NCBI GenBank assembly: GCA_944989445.1
Contig: CALYLW010000182.1
Span: 1-64,000, forward strand
DNA: 64,000 nucleotides
DNA from: Ampullaceana balthica
Lineage: Eukaryota > Mollusca > Gastropoda > Lymnaeidae
Direction of reading: 5' to 3'
This document shows positions 1 to 12,060 of the stretch, piece by piece. The translations under genes were made by a program, and so were the position numbers. The notes below the pieces were generated by a model. It was not told the origin of the DNA, did no database searches, and saw only the letters and a list, made by a program, of their open reading frames with translations. Each line of letters starts with the position of its first letter. Position 1 is the first letter of the stretch.

Positions 1-440
1 GGTCTTTTTTAGGCTAATCGCTAAACCCAAATCCTTGCATGCCTCTGAGAGCTTATTGCACAACTGTTGGAGTCCTATCTCTGTATGTGAGGTAAGGGCT
101 GCGTCATCCGCGAAGAGCTAATCTTTGATTAATACAGTTTCCAATTTGCTCTTCGCACAGAGCCGGCAGATGTGTATAGGTTTCCATCCATCCTAGTATG
201 AATGTTCACACCCTTGGAGCAGTCCTGTAAAACATGTCACAATATCATCGAGAAAAATATACCAAACAGTGTGGAGCCAGTACGCAGCCTTGTTGACTCC
301 ACTACAAACTGGAAAGTGTTCTGACGTGGCATCATCGGAGAGCACTGAGCTGTGCATATTGGTGTGGAAGGACTCAATGATGGAGAGAAGCCGCGGAGGG
401 CATCCTATTTTTTTCTAGTATTCAAAGCAGACCTTGCGGA
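1..440 (-). mobile_element. decayed LINE reverse-transcriptase fragment
   Basis: On the minus strand this stretch translates in broken frames to reverse-transcriptase words such as GLAISLKKT (near base 10-40) and GCPPRLLSIIESFHTNMHSS (near base 350-400). They match the order and wording of the RT half of the better-preserved LINE at 28.3-29.9 kb, which has GLTISIKKTN and GCPTHLLNIIKQFHENMQGT at equivalent places. Stops and frameshifts are frequent, so it is a dead copy running off the left edge. It appears to be a related but different subfamily. Confidence 0.7.
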
Positions 441-529
441 TGACCACTATAAGTATGCATATGTATTATAAATATTTTTTTTAAGACACGAAACATGCTA
501 TTTTATACCCCGTTTTATTAACTTGCTTT

Positions 530-740
530 CGTTCCTGTTTGTCCACAATTTTTTCAAATCTAACAACGTAAAATAAAAACACTTTTGATGGTTCTAGAGA
601 TCTTAAAATTTTTCCACAGATATATCGTCAATGACAATGCATTGTATTAAAATTTCAGATCGATCGAATGTACCGTTATTAAATTATTGAAGTTTTTAGT
701 TTATCTACATATAAGCATATGTATTATCTGTCTGCTCTTG
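530..740 (-). repeat. fragment of interspersed repeat R1 (reverse orientation)
   Basis: Contains the words caatgcattgtattaaaatt, cagatcgatcgaatgtaccg and attaaattattgaag, which recur at 11.9 kb, 35.7 kb and 54.1 kb. The rest of 440-2180 is AT-rich with no gene I can support; a short AT microsatellite lies at about 1973-1989. Confidence 0.5.
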
Positions 741-2189
741 TTTATATATACAGTCACCTTCCGAGTTCACACCAAGGGGATATCAATCATTTCCAGTCTG
801 TAAACGTTTGTCGGGCAATACATATTATATTTGAACATAATCAATACTTCAAACTCACCATAGCGTACACTTAGACTAAAAGAAATAACATAAATAGAAG
901 TAGATTTTAAAAACCACTTTTTTATAGCGGATTGAAAAGAAGAAAATACATTTTTAAAATTTAAAATTAAACAATAGTGAAAATATGTAATATGACTAAA
1001 AAGGTGGGCGGGCGCTTTTTAGGCGTTTGGCTAAAATGATTAGTTTTACAAATGACGAGTAAGAAAATGAGTGAATTGAATTAGTTAAGCCTGAGAAGCA
1101 ACCGCCCCACGTTTTAATCATATTACATCATAGTACTTAGTTTAAATATTAAATTTTTAACATTTATTTTCTTCTTTTTAGTCCGCTTATAAAAACGTGT
1201 TTTTTTTTAATCTGTTTTTTTTAATTTCTACTTTTTAATTACATGATTGACTGATGGATACTAATATCACAGAATAACATACTCTGTGGAGCAATATTCT
1301 ATGTAAACATTTAATACTAAAATCAATTTGTAAAAAAAAAGTCGATTAAAGATTTAAAAACGTAATGATTTATTTATGGATAAAACTGGTTTTCATCTAA
1401 ATCAAACAAACGTTTCATACCAACTTATTACATAAACATTGAACATATTCATGTTTGCTTTTTGCAAAGGCATATTAAGCATTAGAATACATATAAAAAA
1501 CTTCAGTGAAGAGAATGATATTTAAGTTTCTGGCCTATTTAAGGTGGTTTTTTAGAAACGTTCTTCAGTGTATTAAATGAACGTTTGCATTATGTAAAAC
1601 GTCTTAAAAGTAATTACATTATGCAATAAAATTATTATTATTTTTTTTCTCAAATTTAACTTGTTACGCTTTAAAACATCATCAGAATATTTGATACACT
1701 TTAAACTATCTGCTCGTCCTTGTGAATAGAGGTAACTAGACCGTGACAAAAGAAATAAAAATATAGCATGACCTCTACGTCGCTGTGGCTTCAATAGTTT
1801 AAGACTTAATATTTGGAACGGAACATTAAGTTTTAAAAAATGGGTTCAGAATAGGGATCTTTAAAAACACAATTGTATTTCAGTGCGATAAAGAAGACAA
1901 CGTAATTGATTCAAACACAATTTTTCATGTCTACAAAAACTGTAAAATATAGTAAAAATAGACGCCATGTTAATATATATATATATATGATATTAAGGAG
2001 AATAATCATTTTTAAATAAATTTAGAAATAAAAAGTTATATTAATATTTTCAACTTGATACTAATTTAGCGGTATCTTAGATTTGTTAAAAAGACTGAAT
2101 AAATCAAATATTTCATGTTTTATTATAAATAGAAAAAAAAACGGAAATATAAATAGATCAGCTTGCCAAGATGTCTTTAAAATTGCGCA

Positions 2190-2525
2190 CGACAAAAGAG
2201 AGTCGACATAATAGTGCCGTAATAACTGCGCCGACATAAGAGCGCCGACAATGAGCACAACAATTGATTGTAGGCGGGCCTAAACATGCCAGACCCATAT
2301 GCTTTGCCGGGGTGGCGCCCTTCTAGTCGCGGGTCGTAATAGGGAATTCAAATCCTCCGTGTAAGGCCAATTTAGTGGGAGGCATTTTCGACTTCCCTGT
2401 CCTGGATGCCCAGGTGGCCGCTTCAGAAGCGAACGCTTCAAAAAGGGGAGGGGGATGGTGTTCTCAGCTCTTAAGTCCCTTTGGGGGCCAGATAGCTGAG
2501 ATGGTCTTCCAGGAACACCCATGAA
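2190..2525. other. GC-rich insert of unknown origin
   Basis: This block is much richer in G and C than its surroundings and has sharp edges. Its left part contains short near-repeats (agagtcgacataatagtgcc, ctgcgccgacataagagcgc). It has an 80-codon open frame on the minus strand with no recognisable domain. By composition it could be a 5' untranslated piece of a LINE; I cannot assign it. Confidence 0.35.
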
Positions 2526-2559
2526 AAGAACTAGGATCGGGGCTTCTGTTTTTCATCCA

Positions 2560-2880
2560 CATGTAGGATCATTGTAGGCGGTTGTCCGATATCCGCTAAT
2601 GTGTCATTGATGTTCTTTGGACATGGTACCGCCAAAACGGGCAACACGCTTTTCCATCTTGTGTATGGAAAGACGCAAAATCCCTATAGAAATACACCAA
2701 AGTAATTCATCAGAAGAGCTGTAGTCATTTTCTGTCTACGAGTCAGACGTCAGTACTGCCATTAGCTTAATACGCTTTTCATTTGCATTGATAAGAAGGC
2801 GAAGTGTTAGAACAATTATAGGCAAACTTAATCAACATTTTGAACATTCCCGTCAGTCATTTTAAAACTAAAATCATGCA
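2560..2880 (-). mobile_element. hAT transposon remnant (N-terminal, BED-finger-side piece)
   Basis: The stretch around 2700-2870 closely resembles 38340-38530: shared words include aattcatcagaagag, ttttctgtct, aggcgaagtgttagaac and attcccgtcagtca. The 38-kb copy reads on the minus strand as a region ending in HGSNTSPTYQTKEKRIKL, typical of the segment after a BED zinc finger in hAT transposases. Here it is short and broken. Confidence 0.5.
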
Positions 2881-2899
2881 GACTTGTTCCCGTAATAAA

Positions 2900-3310
2900 A
2901 ATGATGAATCAAAATGTCAGATCAATCGCATGAAATATAATAAAAGTATTGAATTTTTAGATTATCTCTATTTATCTCTATGTATCATGTTAATTTTTGA
3001 GATACAATGTCGCGGTGCGTATTATATTGAACGAGATTTTTAATATTTTATGTTAAGCGATTGGGTGCGTATTATATTGAACGAGATTTTTAATATTTTA
3101 TATTAAGCGATTGGGTGCGTATTATATTGAAGATATTTTTTTTTAAATATTACCGATCCGTGCACATTATTTAAGCATGTTTTACGAGACATAAATAACA
3201 TCTTGGATTTTTTGATTTTAGTGCGTTGCGTTTTATGATGAACATTCTTTTAGTGATGTTTCGTTTGTAAAAGATTTAGAGTAAAAAACGTGGTTTTTTA
3301 CGTTTTTTTT
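2900..3310 (-). repeat. interspersed repeat R1, reverse copy with internal tandem duplication
   Basis: Same family as 54010-54510: shared words include tatgtatcatg, tttttgagata, gtcgcggtgcgtattatatt and aacattcttttagt. Inside it, a ~58-bp segment starting ggtgcgtattatattgaacg is tandemly repeated from about 3014 to 3135 (two nearly identical copies and a truncated third). 3315-3610 holds nothing I recognise. Confidence 0.55.
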
Positions 3311-3614
3311 AAAATTAAAAATGCATTTAAATTGTGTTTATGTCTCACTAGCACTATGGGAAATTAATTTGCCTTCATTTGCGTTCAAAAATATCCAAAC
3401 AGTCTTTTTTCCCCTTTCTAGTGGGTATTTATCATTGCACAAATTATGTTTGATAAATAACATAGAGGACACACAAACCCAGAAAGTTATTTTTAAAACG
3501 ATCAGTTTCTTTTTTAAAAAAGTTAAAAAGATTTCTTAATCGAACCTATACGCAAGAGCTAGCTAACTATTCAATAACTAATGGGAAAGAAAGGTTTTAA
3601 TTAAACAACCTCGT

Positions 3615-4000
3615 AAACACAAAGATTTTGACTATAAATCTCTTATATATGAGACATAACTAAAAGTATTTATCATGTTCAAACGCGACAAACATTTACA
3701 GACTGAAACTGACTGAACTCCGCTATGCTCTAAAACGGGGTTGGGGGAGGCTTGTCACGGATGGCTGACTTAACTCAGCGTGACACGGAATGGGCCGCTA
3801 CATATAATTATATAGAGATAAACTAAAATGCATTCATTTAATTACAGTACATTTTAATACGATGCATTGTTAGGTGAACCGAGTCTATGTACGAAATTTC
3901 AGCTCGATAGCAACGCGGAAAGTGTGTTATTTTTTTTTACTTTTGTTTTTCCGCCCACCTGTGAACGATAGAGATAACGACAAGATTTCGAAGTTATTAT
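3615..4000 (+). repeat. interspersed repeat R1, forward copy
   Basis: Begins with aaagattttgactataaat and gagacataactaaaagtatt, passes through cgcgacaaacatttacagac, a GC-rich middle with ggatggctgacttaactcag, and ends with gatgcattgttaggtgaacc and a tail cagctcgatagcaacgcgg. The same order recurs at 35.45-35.89 kb and, shortened, at 37.66-37.93 kb. No coding capacity. Confidence 0.6.
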
Positions 4001-4239
4001 AATGGATTTATTTAAAAAGCTCATAGAGTATTATAGAAAAAAATAAAAAAAATTATATAATACAAAAATACAAAATGCAAAACAAAACCAAGCTTTGGAA
4101 TATTACGTATTTTATGGAGTAACGAAGTTTGTGTTAACAGTGTTTAGATGAGAGGCATCATTATGCTTTTGTTGTTTTTTTTGTTAATAAATGTAAATGT
4201 TAGTGGGAATACATATATATTTTTAAAGTAAGTATTTTG

Positions 4240-4950
4240 GAGACCTAAGGTGGTTAGAGGGTTTTTAGATCAAAGGCTGACCACGGAGCCACGTAGTGGA
4301 CACTACGGGTCCCTTGATTTGGTGGAGAAGACAGACAACTGACCAGAGTAGATGTGTTAAGTAATGTGCCGTTCGTGCTAAACATGTTGACTCACTTCAA
4401 TTTTGAGTTGAAACGGAAGCCGACGACTGAACTGACCAGATGTGTTATATGCCCCAGTCAGTAACTTGGCTACAAGAATGACCATGCGCGCAGGTGGCCT
4501 TGATGGGGGTTAGGTGAATGATGGGGGGGGGGTCACCAGAGACTATTATGTCAAACCGAACCCCCCCGCCCCCGCACTAGTCTTAATCTACGGATGCGGA
4601 TCTTGATGAGTGATGGACAGATTGTTGAGGAGGGGACGAATAGACTGTGGACGGACGCAAGACAAAGCCGTGGTCTCCCGACTTGTTGCATGGGGTTGTA
4701 AGGAGGGAAGTAGGTGCGAGGAAAGGGAGGAGAACAGAACGGGAGGCACATGAGGTAGAAAGTCAGATATATGACGTGACTAAGAACTGACGCAAGTAGA
4801 CTGTTAGTAGACTTAGGACAGTTTGACGTAATTGAATGTGAAGTTAGATTACAGTGTATGTTGGAGTCAAAATAGTTAATAAATAAAGTGAAGTAATTAA
4901 TGTACAGGAAGTCTTGGAGTTTGGTGTTTGAGTGCGAGAGCAAAGTCTGG
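4240..4950. other. GC-rich block, possible LTR or transposon piece
   Basis: Base composition jumps from very AT-rich to near balanced across about 700 bp, including runs of G and C near 4520-4575. A 130-codon minus-strand open frame lies inside but has no recognisable domain and looks incidental. The neighbouring stretch to 5260 contains aataaa-like words near 5240. I could not find paired terminal repeats. The rest of 4950-5625 shows nothing. Confidence 0.3.
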
Positions 4951-5629
4951 CTAAATTTTACAAAATGAGTGAAAGCAGATTATGGTCCCACGAGTACCAA
5001 GGTTCCGTAAAACCGGTACGGCGAGGTTCTCTACAGTGTATTGACTGTTTTAAGAAACATACATATTACCGTGTAACAACTATCAAAAGTTACCAACATA
5101 AATTAAGCCTGGATTTGCATACCTTACACAACTTGACCATAACATACACAGCGATAAAGGTCGTTAAGGTGATTTACTTTTTTGTATTGTTTCAAATTTC
5201 AATACATTTTTATGTTATGTTTGCATGGATTCTAAAGACCCAATAAATTAAATAAATCACAAACCAGTAAAGACTTTGCTGAAATTCTTTTATTTCGTTT
5301 CTCGATAATTTTTACTATATAACGTTAAGCCTCCCCATTAGTTAAAGTTGTGTGTAAAACGAAAAATAAGAACGTATTAAATACTCACAGCCTAATATAC
5401 CAAGCTTGCTAGGTGTGTTATTTATCTAAAACATTCACAGCCTCATCTACCAAATATTGCTAAGAGTTTTCTTTGTCTAAAACAATATTACCCAACATAT
5501 CAGATTTAAAAGATGTGTTTTTAATTATAGCATGGCAATATCAATCTCTTTGATTAATTTATGTCAAGTTTAAAAATATATCTTAGATTTGTCTTGTCTT
5601 TTCTATACAAATGATTAATGAGTAAACAG

Positions 5630-5825
5630 ACCACGCATGTCTGTTGGCAAGTGATCCAGCGTTCACAGGCCACTGCAATAAGAGTTAAACGAATTACCAG
5701 CCGCCTTTATTGCCCTAACTAGTGTTAGGTACCAATTCGCAGCTGGGTGAATTTCACATGGATTCGAATCCGTGACCATTGGTACACCAGCCGAGCGCGC
5801 ATGCCACTGGACTACCGTTCTTTAA
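5630..5825 (-). mobile_element. tRNA-derived SINE (truncated copy)
   Basis: Read on the minus strand it has an A-box-like GTAGTCCAGTGGCATGCGCG followed at normal tRNA spacing by the B box GGATTCGAATCC, then a tail shared with the SINE at 10.88-11.13 kb (accaattcg.. region and gttggcaagtgat). The two copies are diverged, so both are old. 5830-6235 contains nothing recognisable. Confidence 0.7.
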
Positions 5826-6314
5826 GTATTGAGAAACTAGCATACGCATATTCCATTTAGCTTCAGAGGTGAGGTGTTTTTATCAATGCAATTTAAGACA
5901 ACCAGCTTTTATAACTTCTTATTTTACAGATTTTGTAGGAATAACAGTCTCTAGAGAACCTGAAAAAAAAACCACAGCTGTTATTGACAAGTTAACTGGA
6001 GCTTAAAAGTTGTTATGTTTTGTTTTTCCTTAAAAGTACACTTTTCGTAGCGCGTATTGTAAGCTTGTTTTTGTCAACCCGAATCATTTAAAACATACAA
6101 AGCGAACCATTTCCATCGCAATGTATGCTTTGTTAAAAGTATTAGCTTAATGAAATACTTTTAATTGGATATTAATAGATAAATTGAATAAAACTATAAT
6201 AGCACCATTTAGGTTTCGGAAAAAAATATGGATTTAATCAAGCCTGGTCCTAAAGTGTGCGGGGCCCAAGGCAGCAAATGATGATTAATACCAATGACAA
6301 AAATTGCATTTTTA

Positions 6315-7115
6315 CTAGTGCTGCGGAAATTAACGATTAATTTCTCGATTAATCGTTACAATTTTTTAACGATTAAATTATTTTTTAAAGATTAATCGAC
6401 CCATTACTTAAAACGTATTGGAAGTCAAAACGTAAAAAAAAAGAATAATAAAAAATAGCGGCCATAAATAATAACACATTTCCTGAGATTACACAAACAC
6501 TATGGTTTTAAAATATTTACTGACAAGTGTGTGCAAAATGTACTAAATTTTATTGTATCCATTGTGAGAAATCGTTTGCCTACCATGGTTCTAACACTTC
6601 GCCTACTTATCAAACAAAATGAAAAGCGTATTATGCTAATTGCAGTAATGCAATTACTTAGAAACAGAACATGATGACAGCTCTTCTGATGAAATACTTC
6701 GTTACAAAATGGAGATGAAAGTTAAATAATCCATTAACCCTCTACAATGGTGGAAACTTAATGAACACCGATATCCGACAATGTCATTCCTAGCCAAGAC
6801 AGTTTTGTGCATACCAGTTACCTCAGTCCCATGTGAATGACTGTTCAGCTCGTCTGGTTATGTTTTCAATTAGACCCGCTCATTAATTGAACGAAATAAT
6901 GTAGACATACTTGTCTTTGTTTGCGTAGTTGATTAAAATGGCATATAAAGGAGACATACCAGTGTAATTTATATTTTCAACAAGAAACGTTTAATAAGTG
7001 TTACTTATGAGATCATATATTTTAATTTTTGGCTTTAATCGAAATTATCGATTAATTAATCGTTAATTTTTCAAAAGTTAATGATTAAATTTTAATTAAT
7101 CGATAACATCCCTAA
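6315..7115 (+). mobile_element. internally deleted hAT element nested in the larger hAT
   Basis: The edges are inverted repeats built from attaacgattaatt/atcgattaat words (6325-6400 and 7030-7110). Inside, on the plus strand near 6730-6900, broken frames give [14 protein letters not shown] and [12 protein letters not shown] words from the C-terminal dimerisation region of hAT transposases, with BED-finger-side sequence before them at about 6590-6720. N- and C-terminal pieces are therefore joined with the catalytic centre missing. Related ends occur at 47.61-48.04 kb and as fragments at 15.59 and 33.51 kb. Confidence 0.6.
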
Positions 7116-7144
7116 TTTTTACATATATTAATATAATGTGAAAT

Positions 7145-7148
<4 letters not shown>

Positions 7149-7190
<42 letters not shown>
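7149..7190. repeat. AT dinucleotide microsatellite
   Basis: Uninterrupted alternating a/t run of about 40 bp. Confidence 0.9.
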
Positions 7191-7192
<2 letters not shown>

Positions 7193-8994
7193 AACATTAT
7201 GTTGGTTTGGTGTAACTTGTAATTCCACCTTTTGTTTACAACTTACAAGTAACATTTCGAGCTTTGGCGTCTGCGAAATCCGGAAATAATCACAGTGTTG
7301 TCAAGATCCTTAGCTACATCATACCGATATTGAATACATGTTTATGGCATATTGATTTTAATGAGTTTTAGTTTAGAAAGGCTTCTTTTCCCGAAAGCCA
7401 CAGATATAGGAATGGTTGTGTGTGTTAGGGAAGTCATTGTAACGCGTGTTTACTGAAAGAAACTGCAAAAACTAAACAGGATCGTTATAGGTGACTGGAG
7501 GAATTAAGGAACTTAATGGCAGCAACTCTTAGGGTTCCTTACTTTCTTTTTCTACATATTCATACTTCTATTTAATATTTATTTTTTATTTTTATTATTT
7601 TGTGTTTATTTTTAAAAAAAAGAAATTGTGATTGATGAACTTTATAAAGAAATCCAAACGAGCCATGATGCCTTAGTAGTTATTAAAAGTGACTATCCAT
7701 TGACATGATTGCCATATCAATAACCTCGTTAACAAAATATGTGACGAATTTTTCTTGTGCATCGACAAATCCTTCATTCTCCTTTATATGTGATTTTTTT
7801 TTCGAGCTATCGTCTTTTTGAAAATGGGTTCAACTTTTAAGTCCGTTGCAATTTCTTTTGCATGTGTTATTTTTGTTTCAAAACCTACATTTCTGTAAGA
7901 TTTCAATTATTTGAAAGTATGTTCCATGCTTTCAACTGCAGCTGCTAGATCCAAATAAATATTTTGTAAATCTTTGCTGATGTAATAAATGTTAACAATT
8001 TGGTCGAACCAAAAAGCTAAGAAAACAATGAAATTTAAGTTATTAAGCTGTTAGCACAATAACGCGACTTCAATTCAGCTTTTTTATCATTACATAACTC
8101 TGCAACTTCGAAAATTGCAACATAGATTTCACCTGTTAGATATCGCACTTCATTTACATATTCCACACGGGTTTCCCCTCTTGTTTCACTTATTGGCTTC
8201 ACAGATATATTTCGAATGCACTTGGAAAAGATAGCCAATCGCTTTGGTGTGCAAATTGATGTATAGTAAAATTACAATTAAATGTTAATTAAGAGGCAAA
8301 ACTGTAAAACATGTTATAATATAAAATATACCACTAGACCCCTTTAGGGACCTATTGGGGACCGGAGGGGAGCTTAAATCGATATTTTCCTTAAATAGGG
8401 ATCTACTTTTTTTTTCACTTGCCATAGCAATTTTAAGCCTAAAAATTGCGTTTTCGTATTAAAAAAAATGCTTTCTAAAATGCTCTAGAAAAGATACGTT
8501 TTTAAAAAGGATTTAAGGCGATTATAGTATTTTATTGTAATAGTGTGCTATTTATCTATTTTTTTGTATCCTGAAAAAAAATATTTTTATCTTTATACCG
8601 CTGTTACAAAAAAAAACTATTATTACGTAATAGTCGTAAATTAAAAAAAGAAATTGTAAAAAAATTGTTTAGTCAAAGCACCGGGCCCTGAAAAGTGCAG
8701 GGCTCAAGACGGTTGCCTCGTTCGCCTTGCCCTAAGGGTGGGCCTGGATTTAAAGTTACTTACCTGTTTTATAGACAATATTCCCGCAGTACAATGTATA
8801 TTTAGCAACAAGTAGCATAAAAGAGCGTTGAAGACGATACATTTCCATTATTTTAATTTGATGTTTTAATTTTTAAATACACTTGACTATAAATTGCTCG
8901 TTTAATTATTATAATTATTTAACTTTTAACGTATACATAGAATGCAATTGTCCAACTAACTTACTTGGCCAAATTAAAATGATATAAATGTAAA

Positions 8995-9225
8995 TGTTTA
9001 TTCGCTGGATAGTGAAGTCAATATTGTGCTTGCCTCACAAGCTGAGGGGCGTATGATCTATCCCACGTTAAAGCCACAATAAAAATGTTGATGAATGACT
9101 ATCGCTAAAGAATCATCCGCTGACCTGGAGAGGAGATGGGCGCCACCAAGGTCTACCGAGCCCCGAGAAAGTTGTAATTATAACCTGAGAACCCCCTACG
9201 ACCACGAGGTTATGGTACACAAAAT
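8995..9225 (+). mobile_element. probable tRNA-derived SINE
   Basis: The head reads like a tRNA: gctggatagtgaagtc (A-box region), then ttgcctcacaagctgagggg (anticodon-arm-like) and tatgatctatcccacgtt (degenerate B box and acceptor side). A GC-rich unrelated body follows, and an AT microsatellite sits at the 3' end. Only one clear copy is in the window, so the family is inferred from structure. Confidence 0.5.
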
Positions 9226-9299
9226 ATATATATATATTTACATTTGTTTTAGTTTTTTGTAAAATGTTACACTCAAAACTCCCATCACCAGTTTAATTA

Positions 9300-10129
9300 G
9301 TTCCAGAGTCTTAATGGTTAAGCGAAACACTTGTTATACGAAAATAAATTCCAACACAAATCAATACGATAATCCGTCCCATATTGAGAAAAAAATACTT
9401 TTTTTTTCTAAAATGTGTATTAAAATGTATTAAAATATAAATATTTACGAATTTTTAAAGAGCGAAACAACTAGAATACAGTTTATATTTAAAGCAAAAA
9501 ACGTGAACACAAAAGATGAATTTATGACATATAATTATTCCTTTTTAATTAGAAAACAGTCCAAAGACATTTAATTTTGTTTTGCCGAAGCTTCAAAATT
9601 TGACGAAAATGTGTCTTAACCGTTTTGTAGACATTCTTGAAAGTCCAGCTAAGGCATCCATCTCCTTAATTGTTCTTTAGAGTAGCACAGATCGTTGATG
9701 TTGTCCTATTGTAGTTGCGCGCTAGATTAGCCACCTTGTTCTCGCTTTTCAATGGTTTTTCGTTTTATTTCAACAGTTATTTATTTCTCCCTTTAGATTG
9801 TCTTTTTGTTTTTGTTTTCCTTTTTTTTTCAAGAGATTTTAGCACAGGTTATTAAACTTTGACCATATTAAAATTACGAATATATTCTGAATACAAAACT
9901 TTAAAAAAACGATTGAATACGCAAACAGAGCAAGTGCGTGACACGGAACAATACACCGGAGCGGAAGTGATGGCTCACAAATAAATTTACAGGAAAAAGG
10001 GACTTTCCCTTTCTGCGCCACTCGTTTTGTGAAACATCGCTCGTAAAGGGAGCAACTTTAAAGAAAAACAGTTATTTTTTTATGTGAAACACTCGTTATG
10101 TGAAATGCTCGTTATGGGAGGTTTGACTG
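9300..10129 (-). mobile_element. pogo/Tigger-like DNA transposon relic
   Basis: Read on the minus strand from 10129 it starts with cagtcaaacctcccataacg and has the same order of words as the plus-strand copy at 14714-15511: ttcatttgtgagcc equivalents, cgctctgtttgcgtatt, ccattgaaaagcgagaacaa, tctagcgcgcaactacaat, ggagatgga and gtctac.aaacgg. Broken frames give ENKVANLARNYN, the helix-turn-helix segment of pogo/Tigger transposases. At about 830 bp it keeps only the DNA-binding part; it is non-autonomous and inactive. Confidence 0.65.
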
Positions 10130-10689
10130 TGTTAAAATGATATTTACAACTACTTTGACATTTAAATGTAAAAAAAAACATATATTTAAAAAAATAAATT
10201 AAAAAAATAAGATAACAACAAAATATTGCTCCTTTCCAAAACGGTCTATTTAATCCAAACATTTGAAAATCGCTCCAGAGTCAAAACTGACGTTGAATAG
10301 CAGTCTATATTAAATATTAGGAAGGTGAATATATGAACATAGTATACATCAAACAATGCTGATTATACTGTTCAAAAATATGTACACAATAACCAACAGG
10401 AAAGGTGATAAGTGTAGTAAATACAGAGATATTTTAAATATGTAGCATAATTAAGCACATGATTGGCACATAACAAGGTCATAAAAAGACATGTGCGATA
10501 ACTTTGTATTTATTGTTAAAATTATCTCTATAAACATATTTTTTATGTTATTAATCTTGTTTGAAAAGAAATAGTATTATTATTTACAAACAATAAAACA
10601 ATAATTTTCTTGATACGTTTTTAAAAAAAAATGCAATACATAAACATGTTTCATTTTCTTTTCTTTCGAAAAAATGTTTATTAAATAAA

Positions 10690-10835
10690 TACCGTATATA
10701 ATAACTTGATAGCCCGTTCGTTCATAAGCCGATCCCCCCTCCCACACACACACACACTTTTGGAAGAGAAAAGTATTAAAATTGTATATCCCGCTCGCAA
10801 GCCGACCCCCCGAAAATAATAGGACATCTTATCTT
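10690..10835 (+). repeat. small repeat R3 (gttcataagccga family)
   Basis: Contains cgttcgttcataagccgatc and a second arm with cgctcgcaagccgacccccc. The same paired words occur reversed at 41335-41550 and forward at 45095-45200. Probably a MITE. 10130-10690 shows nothing else recognisable. Confidence 0.55.
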
Positions 10836-10879
10836 CTTCTTATCTTATCTATACAGACGCTCCTTCTATGCAGAAGATA

Positions 10880-11126
10880 GTTGCGTCCACAGACCATGAC
10901 AGATGATGACTGTTGGCAAGTGATGCAGCATTCACAGGCCACGGCTTTGTGGGTTCCACGCATTACCCAGCCGCCTAACTACATGTAGTGTTAGGTACCC
11001 ATTCGGAGCGGGGTGACTCAGGGACGCCCTAGGCCCCGGGAACAAACCCTTGCCTTCACACGGATTCGAACCCGTGACCATCGGTACGACAGTCCAGTGC
11101 GTTGCCACTCGACCACCGCGTCCCCA
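10880..11126 (-). mobile_element. tRNA-derived SINE
   Basis: On the minus strand the element starts with a tRNA-like head, GGGGACGCGGTGGTCGAGTG, containing the A box, and has a perfect B box GGTTCGAATCC about 45 bp later. A GC-rich body and a tail shared with 5630-5825 follow. The head resembles a serine/leucine-type tRNA. 11127-11490 holds nothing recognisable. Confidence 0.8.
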
Positions 11127-11489
11127 AAAACAAAATGGAACACATTTTTTGTAAAAGCTACAAGATAAATCGGTCATTATGATTGTTTACTTTTTACTGC
11201 CTATCTTTGCATTTGTGCTCTTTGTTAAGCACGAGTTACACGTATTTAAAAAAAAATCTTTGGTAAACACTGACGACATCGCTTACATTAAAATTCGCTA
11301 TCGAAACATTTACATTTATTTAGTATCCTAAACATTTTGAGCGAATGTATTATTTAAAAAAGTAAAAACAACTCATGATTATAAAAGGTTGAAGTTAAAT
11401 ATATAACTTTAAACCAAAAAAAAATAAAAATTAAAAATATATTAAAAAATAAATATATTTATTAATTATCATTAAATTAAGGGTAAACA

Positions 11490-12060
11490 AAAGCGTAAAA
11501 CAAATGTTTTTGACTATAAATATTTTATATTTGAAATATAACTAAAATTATGTTCAATATTATACGTACCGCGCGTGATATTGAGTAAAATTACTTTCTC
11601 TTATATTAGTGAAATCTAAGCAGTGGGTACTGGACTAAAGGCTAAACATATTTTTAAAAAATAAATTAGTTCGCATGAACCGGATAGCTACATGATTTTG
11701 TTTACATTGATTTGAAAATACAACGTACACCTTTTTCTGAGCACGATACTAAAATAATTGTTTACATTTAAATGTGTATCTTTTTTTGCTGTTACGTCTT
11801 TTAAGCTAATAGATCAATATTAAACATACTAGGCAAATAAATCCTCTAATATCGGTAGGGCAAAGGGGACGGTACTAGAAAAAAAGCTAAAAACTAAAAG
11901 TGCATTAATTTAATTACGATACATTCGATCGATCTGAAATTTTGATACAATGCATTGTCATCCACAATCTATATGTGGTAAAATTGTGAGATCTCTAGGA
12001 CTATCAGCAAGGGTTAAATTTTACGTTACAAGATTTGAAGGATGGATGGATGGATGGATA
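11490..12060 (+). repeat. interspersed repeat R1, forward copy
   Basis: Shares tttttgactataaatat and ttgaaatataactaaaat at the left, and ttaattacgatacattcg, gatcgatctgaaattttgat, acaatgcattgtcat at the right with the other R1 copies. The tail ends in a short gatg/gata simple repeat near 12041-12058. Confidence 0.55.

Larger units (their letters stand above)
6239..8752 (-). mobile_element. decayed hAT DNA transposon
   Basis: The ends are imperfect inverted repeats: left caagcctggtcctaaagtgt, right (reverse-complemented) ccaggcccacccttaggg, the style of hAT termini. The minus strand near 8238-7650 translates to a hAT transposase with KPISETRGETRVEYVNEVRY and then, after frame breaks, words resembling FWFDQIVNIYYISKDLQNIY. 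These match the conserved segment of ZMYM6-like/DUF4371 hAT transposases (TRWE..RI..V...RY and FW.DIL..IN..SK.LQ). The first part (6315-7115) is occupied by a second, nested hAT fragment. Many stops; inactive. Confidence 0.65.

Noticed and set aside
4551..4943. 130-codon minus-strand frame in the GC-rich block
   Set aside because: Low-complexity serine/proline/leucine composition from GC-rich DNA, no domain, no splice or homology support.
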